Source: Rhyzopertha dominica
Taxonomy: Eukaryota > Arthropoda > Insecta > Coleoptera > Bostrichidae
Direction: 5' to 3'
NCBI GenBank assembly: GCA_025024175.1
Contig: QCXZ01000003.1
Location: forward strand, 59,166,023-59,230,022
DNA length: 64,000 bases
Shown here in pieces: positions 24,395-35,303 of the stretch. Numbering within the stretch: position 1 is the stretch's first letter; every line of letters begins with the position of its first letter. The position numbers and the translations under genes are program-made. The notes under the pieces are model-generated. The model had not been told where the DNA came from. It made no database searches and saw only the letters and a list, made by a program, of their open reading frames with translations.

Positions 24395-26888
24395 CATTGG
24401 TTTTGTTCGACTACAGCAAGGCATNTATTCTATTGATCATGATATATTAATGACAGTTTTGAGCTTTTTTGGTTTAAGCAGGAACACCGTTCTAATGCTT
24501 AAAAACTATATTTCAAATAGGAAGCAAATAGTAATGATAGGTGACAGCTTGTCGTCACCACTTTCCGTAAATTGCGGAGTGCCCTAGGGCACCATTTTGG
24601 GACCGCTCCTGTTTACACTATACACTTGCGTGCATGGGCGTATCGAAGGGGGAGCAAGGCCCCCCCCTGGACCTGGACTGCCAACTCTATACGTTTTCTC
24701 ATAGGGATTGTTCAACTATTCATGATTCTGTTATGTGGAATACCCAGAATCGGTCACATATTTGTATTTGGCGGTAACTCCAAATCTTCTCAGTTCCAAT
24801 TTTTAAAATTAATACAGAGAAACAAAAAATTTCAAAAATATCAGTTATTTTGAGCAAAAATCCTTCCGAACTAAGAGTAGTCTATTTATCGTAAGTTTTA
24901 GGAATCCAGTAGTGTTATAAGCACGAATTAAAACCCGGTGTGCTGTTAAAATGCCAGTATACAAAAGACTTTTTGAAAAACGGATTAAATATATCTCACT
25001 TTTTTTAAATGGGGCTTAATTTGGTTAAAATATTAAGTGTTGGGTTAATTTTTGGAAGCAGTGCACTGGCGGACTACTGGGATTGGCTTAACTTAAAAAA
25101 ATAATAGCTAAATGAAAAAAGTGATAAATAAACCCAAAGGCTCAGTCTAAATAAAAGATGGTATATTCTGTACTGTGTTCATAACAAAGCATGTCTTGCA
25201 TAATTTTATGCAACTATCTGATTCTGATTTTACACAGTACCTACTCATAATGTGTACATAATGTGTATTGATATGTAATATGCCATCATTTACTCATGTG
25301 TTGCGGTGTCTGGTTATTATCTATAGCATTTATATAATCGACTCAAAAGTACTGGTCATTATTTTAGCAAAAAAAGTACTCAAAGATCTATTTAAAATAT
25401 TAGATCAATGCGATCACGGTTTTTAATCCAAAANATGCTAATGTCCAAGTTAGTGGAGTATCATCGCAGTGCCTATTATTTATTTATTATTATTTTATGT
25501 CACATAAAAATTGCCGCAGAACTAACAATCGAAGTATAACTTACATTGCCATAATAAGATTAACTGATCATAAAGGAATACCTACATTTGTAATAAATGC
25601 ATATCTATGCTGTGCTGTCTGCACTGCAACCAACTGCAGATAGATCTATTTCGCTATCATAGTGCAGTTTGCGAATCTTTGCAGATTTTAGTATAGTCAA
25701 GTAAATTCCGTAAAAATTTGTAACATACGTTTATGGCGATATTGAACCATATTTTGCAAATCAATGACAGCCAGCAAGATAAATATAATACATGAAAGGA
25801 TTTTTGCAGTTTGAGAACAATAACAAATGGTGGTTTTAAAATTATGTAGAAATTAGAGTAAAATTAGATGTATGAATAAAAATTGTTAGAGATAAAACAA
25901 CCATCAATTTAATGCTGATTGGTGGTGTTTGGTCAGCTGACGCAAAATGCTGGGGCTTATAACTTGTATTTTTAAGTTTAACTAAGATTAACTAAACCAA
26001 CAGCTTAATTCATTACAGTATTAGGTACTGTTTCACGACCAAGTTGTTTCCCCATTCTCAGTTTTGATTTTTTTATCTATACACATTCACTTTTAACTTA
26101 AATTTCTAAAGCTTCTAATGCCAAAAGTTGAAACTAAAAAGCGCATCGGTTAATTAATTAATATTTGATATGTGCGAATTCCAAATTATAAAACGGGGTT
26201 CTATTAGTAGATGCTTAAAGCGAAATTTATATTTCTTTATTCTTCCAAATAAAATGTATCTACTCAGCTTTTGTTAAAGGTGATAGACATGCAACTGAAT
26301 GCGCTAGATATCGTCTAACTGATATCATCAATAAGTGAATTAGGAATAAAGGAGCTTTTGAAGATCAGTATATATAAAAAAACTTGGGGTCTTCACAGAA
26401 GATGTTTTAAGTCACGTTGCAGAAAATCAACGAAGATTGTTCATGAAATAAATACTTCGTTAATTACTTAGGTATATAATCCGATAAAGGCATATTTTTA
26501 TTTATGTTGAATTATTCAGGGGAAATTTCTGTTTTGCCCCCCCTTAGACCAAAAGCTGGGTACGGCCATGCTTGCATAGTTCTATAAAATATTGTAATAT
26601 TCATATGTACTAGGATAGGACCCAGGTTTATTATTCATTTAATTCATTAACAGTGACTTGACATCCATTTATAGGAGCACCTGATCACTGCTCGTTACTA
26701 AAATCTAAGAAGACCGTTGTGCTTTTGTTCAATAATAGAAATAGGCGTGAAACTGTAAAAGATCATGTAAAGCTTTTGCCAAACAATGATGAGCTGCTTA
26801 TCTCTGACTACGCACACAATTTGGGTCTGGTTTTGGATAACTCATTTAGATTTAGACAACATGTTGTTGGGCGTATTCAACGTGCTTA
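24395..26888 (+). pseudogene. CR1-like LINE RT relic split by a hAT-like element
   Basis: Plus strand 24400-24630 encodes the RT palm region: FDYSKA-type block (seen as DYSKA), SIDHDILMTVLSFFGLSRN, then VNCGVP, a stop, and GTILGPLLFTLYT. The hAT-like element (24633-26572) interrupts directly after LYT. RT sequence resumes at 26581 with KYCNIHMY (position of YADD; the next codon is a stop), and at 26700-26888 with SKKTVVLLFNNRNR, LISDYAHNLGLVLDNSFRFR and HVVGRIQRA. It ends abruptly at 26888. Confidence 0.74.
24625..26580. mobile_element. hAT-like TIR element, copy 2, with imperfect 8-bp TSD
   Basis: The element is 24633-26572 (1940 bp). It starts CATGGGCGTATCGAAGGGGG and ends GGGTACGGCCATG. 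Flanks are CTTGCGTG (24625-24632) and CTTGCATA (26573-26580), 6 of 8 identical. The interior matches copy 1 (for example ACCCGGT...GCTGTTAAAA, TTTGGTTAAAATATTAAGTG, TTTCACGACCA) in the same orientation. It is longer than copy 1, with extra sequence mostly around 26060-26330. No ORF. Confidence 0.75.
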
Positions 26889-26902
26889 GTGATGCCCACG
26901 AT

Positions 26903-26998
26903 AGTCTCGTTTGCGAGAATCTCGTCTCGTCTCGTCTCGTTTTCGAGACTAGACTCGAGACGATAATTTAAATTTCCCTTGCGAGACGAGACGAGACT
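26903..26998. repeat. TCTCG pentamer run and inverse
   Basis: TCTCGTCTCGTCTCGTCTCG (26919-26938 region) is followed by GCGAGACGAGACGAGAC (26981-26997), able to fold into a hairpin. It abuts the LINE end at 26888 and may mark the end of another short interspersed element. Confidence 0.7.
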
Positions 26999-27169
26999 TT
27001 TAAAACGTCTCTGACCAATTTTCTATATCATTTTTGTGTTGTTTTTACATAGTTAGCCGTGGAACAATTCTCTCTTGTATCTGACGGTTAGTTAGAACTC
27101 AGCACTAAAAATTCACGTATATGTAAGTTGAAAATAGAGTTTTCTAATCTAAAATCTAATCTAAAATAT

Positions 27170-27960
27170 GGTTAAATGCTACACCATATGCCACAAAAAT
27201 TCCGTTTGAGCATCTGAAGAATACTTTCATTGCAACCAGATCGCCGTAAGCCTTCTTTAAAGCAATTCAAGAGGTTTTACGATAACGTAGGACTATGTGA
27301 CTCTTTTTGTAAACCAAGAAATCGGTCCAGGGGCATAAACGAAGCTACACAAACAAGTATTTTGGCAAGGATAAACATAAATCCGTCATGTTCAACTCGA
27401 AAGGTTTGCATTTACTGAAACATTACATGCTGGGGATGAAGATCGGCATCTGGGGTTTAGTAACTGGTATAGAAACATGTGTGCAGAAGACTCACAGTTT
27501 TAAGATTATGTGTTCACCTCTGGGCACAAGAAAACGGTCGTAATGTACAGCAAAGACGACCTCAAATCAGATTTGGGTTTAATGTTTAGTGCAGTATTAT
27601 TGGGTTCGCCATTCTAGGCCCGTACATTTTTGACCGTTCTTTAAGTGGTGAACATTACCTTTATTTTCTATAAAATGATTTTGAAGAAATCCTTCAAGAT
27701 GCGTGCGTAGAACAATTGAGATCCAACACACGATGGAACACCTCCTCATAATACAATGCAAGTAAGGAATTATCTTGACCAAATGCAAGAAAACACGTGG
27801 ATAGGAAGAAACGGACTTGTTGCCTATACTCGTTCTCCAGATTTATTAGTTTTAGGTTTCTTTTTATGAGACACAATAAAAAACAAAGTATACCTAAGGA
27901 ACTATGAAACAGTTGATGACAGCTGCCGTTTTACAAGCTTTTGGTACAATTGACAATTAG
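27170..27960 (+). pseudogene. IS630/maT-like DDE transposase relic
   Basis: Plus-strand pieces in order: RRKPSLKQFKRFYDNVGLCD, SFCKPRNRSRGINEATQTSI and LARININPSCSTRK (N-terminal helix-turn-helix region, open from 27230 to 27415). Then FAFTETLHAGDEDRHLGF and NWYRNMCAEDSQF with the first acidic motif region near 27500, ILGPYIFDRSLSGEHYL (27610-27670), and WIGRNGLVAYTRSPDLLVLG (27795-27855), the region of the later catalytic acids. At least four frame changes or stops. It belongs to the same broad group as the fragment at 51000-51470. Confidence 0.7.
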
Positions 27961-30900
27961 GAAGACAACTTACTGCATTTTAAAAAGATGCAATTTATGC
28001 ATACCAAATAACGGAGAATTGTTTGAACTCCTTTTGTAGTAATTCATATCTTAGTTTGCTGTTTTGATTTAGTTTTGCTTCTTGTAAAATGTCCTTTATC
28101 TAATATTTTGGCCCTGACGCCGTTCCTTGTTGTGAAGAAATTCAGTACTTTTTGGAGTCTTCATCCCATTGGTCTAGTAAATTGTTGTTAACGTTCATGT
28201 CAATATGTTACCATTTTTCGAGATTTGCATCAGTAGAAGACGCGTTTTAAACATCGAGTACACGGTAATTACTACAAGTTCGCCAGCACTCTTCTGCAGA
28301 AAGGTCCTCCTGTCTGAAAATTAATCGTTCTTAGCAACAGGTGTTGTTAAACTAACATTTCTTTTCGTTTATGTAACGTATACATATTAATTAATAAACT
28401 AGCATTACAACAACTAATCCAGTTGTTAATTTAAAAATAGTGGTTGTAGATTGACAATAATGCATCCTTGCTACAATAACTATTTTTGTTAAATTATGAC
28501 GCATTTGTTTTTAACTAATTACTGCAGTCTTTGATACAATACAGTATAGACGTTTAAACCACTATTACAAAAAATTGTAAATTTATAACAGTCTAGTTGT
28601 TACATCAATAATTGAGGTGGAGCGTTAACAAGCTATATATATAATATTAATGTAAATTCATATTAAAAAATTATTATCAAGTACACATAGTCTTGTCCTC
28701 TTGTCTATCACAAAACGGTACATAATGAAAATATTAAGAAAAGACAAGCATAAATATAAATAAAATCATAATTAAACAATCCTTGTTATGGTTGTTTTTG
28801 GAAATGCGAGTAGTAATCATATATTATGAAATATATGCCATCGCTATAGGAACCTGCACTAGGCCGGTGTCTATCACACGCCTAGCTCGCAGAGTTCCGC
28901 TTAGATGGCACTGAGAGCATCTACCCTCTTATTCTCACAGTAATCATAGATTAATACTTTATTTTTATTTATATTTTATGCATCTAAACACATGTGTTTC
29001 CCACCAAAGCCTTGTTAGTTGCAGTATGACGCGCATTCATATGCAAGCAAGAGTTTTAGCAGCGTAATATAAAATTGCCAGAAACTTATCTTGCAAGTTG
29101 CAACTTAGTGATATCCATAATAAAAAGTTTTTCATCAGTAGTTTAGTATCGCGTAAGATTCGATTTCAATAAATAATGTGTATTATACAAGTGCGCAATT
29201 CCAACCTGGAAATGTTTATGCTACGTTCGTACTCATGATAAAACTCGTGAAACAAAGCACACTCAAATAATCGGTTTGCAAGCTACCTAATTAATTCATA
29301 ATGTTTTACAATAAGTGCACCTTTGAAGCCATTCAATTTGTACTACGTCCACCAAACAAATGATGCTTAGACTGATTTTAATACAGGAAATTTTTACGTC
29401 GTTACGGCATTCGAATTCACCATAAAATATCAATATTTTATTATACCAAAATATTGCCTATGTAACTAATATACAATGTAATGTTCTTCAGTTTTAGAAT
29501 CATGCCAATTTTTTAAATATAATATTCTGATCAATTTTTAATACATAATCTTTCATAGATGTGATGTTTCTTATGTACGATATTCAAAATGCCGATCAAA
29601 TCTGTCCAAAATTAAAATTAAAAAAATATTTTCAAGATTAAAGTGAATTTTTTTGTGCTCAACATCAGCTGATTTTTTTGAATTGTTGTTCCTCTAGTTT
29701 CCTCTGCTGTCTGATCAAAAGTTTATTTAAAAAAAAATGTAAAGTTTTAATTGCATTAGTCTTGAGACGGTATATTTCGGTATAATTTTGAATAAAGAAT
29801 TTTTCTATTTATTATTGCTCATTGCGGAAAATGCTATTTTATTAATCAAAACTAGCAAATTATGTAAATATATAACCAGTTTGTTTTTTATTTATAAATG
29901 GTTATCATACCACAAAAAAATTTCCAACGTAATTTAGTTGAATTGAAAATTGCACTAAATGTTTGAAATAGTAGTATAGAAGCACTCAATATCAGTAAAA
30001 TTGTCGCAGTTGTTTAGCTTATTTTTGGAAGTTGCGAAGGTATAAAGTTATTAAATTATAACAAATCTGAATTAATGTCTTATGATCATTAGATTTTCTT
30101 TCTGGCTTTCTTATTTCAATTACTTTTTTAATATTTATTAATGTATGAGAAATCATCAAAGAAAAGGTTTTCGGCCACCATTTTCTATTTTATTACACTG
30201 AATCATTTTCGAACATATATAAATGCAAACTTCCTTTCCCATTTTTATGCAAAAGATAACTAAATTAATGTATTTCTTGTTCTAAATTTCAGGTTTTCGC
30301 TTTCTTATTCCATAGAAAATTGTTTAGATTTTCAATTAGTAATGAAAAAAGATTGGAACAAAAGATGATTTAGTAAGTATCAATGGCTTGATATTAGTAG
30401 TAAATAGACAGACAGTTTTACTAAGTTTCAAGTGAGGTTATTCTTGTTTAGAATTGTCTGTTGCGAATGTAGAACGACAACATTGTCCAGTTGTAAGGAC
30501 CCCAAGCGAGGATACTCCGAAATTTAAAATTTCAATTTCAAAGAAAATTCAGAAGGGAAAAATCCTTCCAGTTATCGTGAAAACTTGCCCATTGTGGAAG
30601 GGTATTGCGAAGGACGAAATTAAAAATATACCTGACTATGGTATACTACCACTTGTTTTATTAAGGTTCAGGAACAATATGAAGTAGAAAAAAAATTCTA
30701 AAAATAGTACATATTAAACAAGATCTATAAAAATTTGTTAATTATGTGTATCCCATATATCATAGAAGTAATGGTGCAGACGCATTAATAATATGCACAA
30801 TGTATATGTATCATAATATTTTTTGGATCCGTCTGTCCGAATCTGTCTTGAGACGAAGTTATAGATCCGCTACTGAATATTATGTAGTTATAAATATAAG

Positions 30901-31882
30901 GGACCTGATGTTTTAATCGATTGGTCCAAAATTAGCTATCGCTTCTATCAATAAACTAGGGACAGGTAATAGTGAATGGTCTGAAACAACTCTCTCTGAG
31001 AAATAATAAATAATGTTTTCATAAACTTCAGTTACAGTAAGACTCTTAAGAAAATCAGCGTTTCTTTTGTATCTAAGAAGTTAAAGATTTCAAAGTACAT
31101 TCCTTTATAAATATTATATAGCCACAGAAAAATTAGTTTTAAAAATAAAGGTAAGATATAGAATACGATTCTTTGTGGATATTTTGGCTTATTGTGGAGA
31201 AATCAATTCTCATTTCACTATAATACTACATAAATGAGTAGAGACTAAGAGCAATGAAAAGTAGAAAACATTATTTATATGGCACTCTCGTCGACATGCG
31301 ATTTTCGACACCTTGGCTGGACAATAATTTGTACCTACTAAGTTTGAGATCGTGTTATGTACATTGTTCCAAATCAGTGTTATTACTACTGCTTAACTAC
31401 TATTTGGCCAATCGTAGCGATACTTCAAAGTAGGCTTGCCTATTACTTGTATACCTACGCATTTTGATCTAATATGGAAGGAAGCATGCTACTATATAAT
31501 AGTTTTGTAAACAATGACTAAACATGTAGCAAGCTGTCTATTAGACGAGCATAGGTTTCTTTCAAGGTGATACAAATATTTTTCACAGCTTATTGGTGAT
31601 TATTGATGGATTATTTAAAAGCAAGTAAACTAACTACAGAATAATGTCGCGAATAAAAAACAAATAAACACCTACACTTTAGCAGAACATTTCTTCCGAT
31701 GGAATCTTATAGTTAACGTAACATACCGTATCTGTTCATGCACTATTTTTGCATAATTTTGTTTACTTATGCCTGAATTTTGATTTAATTCACATTCTCA
31801 CGCTACTACTGGAGCTCACATGATCTTTAGGTGCAAGCAAACTGACCCACTTTGCAGTTTTCGTTTAAAAAATTAGCTTGGC
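27961..31882. other. AT-rich intergenic, no gene seen
   Basis: Nearly 4 kb without recognisable coding similarity. A 77-codon plus-strand frame at 30454-30687 (contains PSEDTPKFKISISKKIQKGK) has no family I recognise and no clear splice or promoter context. 28850-28940 is a GC-richer patch, perhaps part of a short repeat. Confidence 0.4.
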
Positions 31883-32752
31883 ATATTGTAACGGGTTTAC
31901 TTATTCTCAATATTATTGTCACTACGGGTTAGCGGACCGTTACAAAAAGTTTTTATAGTGCCTCCCCGTAGGAGACACTGCCAGTTTCGTGGAGACGGCG
32001 GGGTTCCAAATAAAGAAATCCAAAAGGAGCTAACTAGTTAAATTACTATTTGCCTGATGGGCGATGAAAGGAAAAAATATACTAATTACTTATCGTAGTG
32101 CTCCAATATCCAGAGATTCCTCCGGGATGATAGTGTACCCCTTTTTTAAAAGCTCGGGAATCTCAATCCTGACGAAGATTGTGGCTAGGATGTCCACGAA
32201 GATGACGTTACGGGATGACGTCTCCAGCGACACAGGTAAGTATAGGAAACCCGAACGATGACGTTTCAACGGTGACGTCGTCGTAGACTGCCGTGTCAGC
32301 GGTTACAGGTAAGTATCCCTTTTTATAACAGGGACGGGAAAAAGTCTAGGTGTTCAGGCTGTATTGAAGTTGAAAATGATTGGCAGGTAAACGAAATGGA
32401 AAATTCCGCCACACAAGGCGATAAAGTCAGTGGATCCTCTAACGGCTAAAATCTCCAGGACCACGACCCAAATCGGCGTTGTACCCTCAAAATCCAGACG
32501 AGCTGATGTGCGACCACTATTCGAAATTCTAAATTCAACCAGTGTGATTCCACAAACGAGGAGATACACGTCCACCATTCATTCGTTCACCAACCTTTTA
32601 CCCTGAAAAATGCCTATCTCACCTGCTAGCGAGCATCGCCAAAAGAAGCGTGCAAAAATTACGCTGGAGGACAACGATAGGAGCGCCTTCGCTATATACA
32701 ATAAATAGAGTACCTTATTATATACGTTCTATTAATTTTACCCTTACAATAT
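31883..32752. mobile_element. Solo LTR with ATAT target duplication
   Basis: 31887-32748 (862 bp) begins TGTAACGGG and ends CCCTTACA, so the ends are TGTAA...TTACA. It is flanked on both sides by ATAT (31883-31886 and 32749-32752). No retroviral ORF lies inside, and no second LTR is seen, which fits a solo LTR left by recombination. The interior is GC-richer than the flanks and has a TATATACAATAAATAG stretch near 32693. ATAT is a known preferred target of some gypsy-group elements. The LTR family differs from that at 751-1919. Confidence 0.7.
32203..32278. promoter_or_regulatory. Cluster of TGACGT (CRE/ATF-type) motifs in the LTR
   Basis: TGACGT occurs at 32203, 32216, 32259 and 32273 (two extend to TGACGTC). 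Interleaved are two identical strong splice-donor-like sequences, CAGGTAAGTAT, with GT at 32236 and 32309. The motifs follow from sequence; activity is inference. Confidence 0.3.
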
Positions 32753-35280
32753 GCTGTATTTGATTTCAAGTTAAAGGATTTAAATATGCATATTTGATAT
32801 GTTCATCTAATTAAAAAAGAATCCTAAAACCATTTCACAGTTAAGTTGAAGTAGAAACGTTGAAGATCGTTCCGTTTTCTCTGATGATGCAGCCTTGTAT
32901 TCGAAAACAAACCCAATACTCAACCTACTCGTACAGTTACTATAAACAATGGGCGCTTTTATTGGGTGTTAAACGTATTATTTCCCATTGTTTTCAAGGG
33001 TAGCCGAACTATAAAGCGTGTTTAATTTTGACTTTCTTCGAATTAATAGCTTATTAATGGTTTATTTCTTTGTGCGTTTGTATTCGTCGTTTCTATAGTA
33101 TTCTGCAATTTGCACAAAGCTATTGTTTGCGTAACGCTTCGCAAATATTAGTTCCCTATCCATTTTACTCTGTCGACGATGTAAAAGAGTTAATTAATGA
33201 TTGCAATCATGATGAGTATGAGACAGAATATGTTACATATCCTTTACATAGTGACTGTTTTACTGTTTTATGAAACTTGAAGCGTCCCATCTTCCATCAA
33301 AAATGGTTCACTTACCTATTATCAATTTCCGTACAAACAAATTAAAACTTTTCATTTCACGAGAAGAATTTTATCTTTGTGCTTTGTGCAACGTACTTAT
33401 TTTATTATCTTTCAGACGAAAATCTATTTATGTTCATGGCAGGCTGCTATGCTGTATGCATTTTGCATGATGTNTTGCTAAAGCCTAAACATTTTTATAG
33501 ATCTGTTGGAGACGTTATTTATTTTGTGTAGTAACTTTAAAAATGGCTTTTTGGACCGCTGCCACGACATGTGTAATACGTTTACGCATTTGTGCAAAGT
33601 AACGGCACGTGTCACTTGTTCATTGTAACTGAACCGATTTCTCTATCGGAACCAATAGGTCGATAAGCCTTCTATTTCAAATCCCTAATTGTGTCATAAT
33701 AAAAAACGAAGAAGCATAATTATTTTCAGTATATTTTGAACTGTTGAATTATTTGATCTGCTTTTCGATTTGGGATATATTTCGTTTTAGATGCTCGAAA
33801 TTTCTTATTTTTTTGGTAACCTGTCTGCCTTCTATTTTTCTACTTTCCTTTCCAAATATTCACGTTTGTTCTTTCTAAAATAACACCTCTTGTAGTATGT
33901 TGCTATAAATGTTTAATGATACAGCATACTATTGAACGGGTGTGACGATGATATATATATGTTTTATTAAACAAGTAAAATACTATTTTGTTTAGTACAC
34001 TGCTGTACCATTTTCTGAAATTCTGGCTAATGAAAACTCTGTTTTAATCTACATACGTACTTTTGTGTAGGTCAGTCATACGAAGAGTGACATTTTTATA
34101 AATGAATCGTCACTATTAAGAAATCCATAAAACAGGAAGGTTTCCAGCGTTGTTTACTTTTTCTATGCTAAGCTACTACGTACCAACTGACGTAACGGAA
34201 TTAAAATGTAAAAAGCCAGAAGCTAGAATAGGTGTGTACTAGTTAATCTGAGAGTACCCAGGGTTATAGTTACCTTGTTTTGTCAAGTTGTGAGTAGAAA
34301 AACCATTTATCCCATTAAAATGGGATGATAGTATTTTTTGTATTATATAGCCACTTATACATAAAATATAGCCACTATATATGAAATTTTTGCCACATCC
34401 ATAAATTAACGTCTTAACAAATTACATAATCATAATTTTACTCGTTTTGTTGTTACTAGAATTTATTAAATTTTACTTATTACATTTCAATAAATAATTG
34501 TTGTTAGGACGTAGGAAGTATAACTGAAACAAACTTCAAATCATTGGTTGCTATTGAATGACGTGTAATTAAAAAATGGGGAGGGTAAGTATCTACAGTT
34601 TAACTCAAAACAAAAAAGGAAGATACTAATGGCGAAACCGTAATTCTCCAGTATTAATACTTACCGTGATACTCTACAATTATAACTAAAATGGGACACA
34701 CTACACACCATATCTTTATTTGTTAATGTAACAATGTAACACAGTTACCTATTTTACAAGTAGGGTAGCCAGATTTTAATAATTTAGAAGCGGGAGGTGG
34801 TAATCTTTGTTGAAAGTACCGTTTTAGTCTATTTAGGAGGTAAACAAAATGACGGTGAAAGTGAAAATCTCTTGGAACAATAGATACTATTAATTTAAAA
34901 GTAGTTTTACGATTTTTGTTGTTCTTTAAAACTGCCTTGAAGGTAAACTCGACAAGATAAAACTTAAGCTTCAAAAGTTTTTAATTTAAAAGTTAATATT
35001 TACATTAAACGAACCATGAGAACTACAAATGATGATGTTGAATAGGCTCTATATATAATGGTGAACGTTTGCAGCCGCCATTTTTGACCCAAAGTGCTGT
35101 GCAACGTTTTTCTCTTCATTTGGCACTCCTTGTGCTGCTACCGTGGTACGATCGCGCTTCTCGTATCGACCGTTGGTGGCGCTAGTGTGGCTTTGCAAAT
35201 GGCGGAAATAAACAGTACTTGCTATTATAATATACTCGTCTGTATCGCATAATGAAACACAGATGGGTTCGCAAACGAGT
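32753..35280. other. Intergenic, no gene seen
   Basis: AT-rich; open frames at 33070-33470 are short and unrecognised. 35040-35220 is GC-richer (GCAGCCGCCATTTTTGACCC, ATGGCGGAAATAAACAGTAC) and looks like a short repeat, without identifiable ends. Confidence 0.35.
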
Positions 35281-35303
35281 ATATTCGATATAATTATTAC
35301 AAA

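Noticed and set aside
24572..24853. 93-codon plus-strand ORF
   Set aside because: It crosses the junction between the LINE and the hAT-like element in a non-RT frame, an accidental fusion.
28850..28940. GC-richer patch as a possible tRNA-derived SINE head
   Set aside because: No clear A and B box pair with proper spacing, and no tail was found.
30454..30687. 77-codon Lys-rich ORF
   Set aside because: No Met in good context, no similarity and no flanking signals; plausible as chance in AT-rich DNA.
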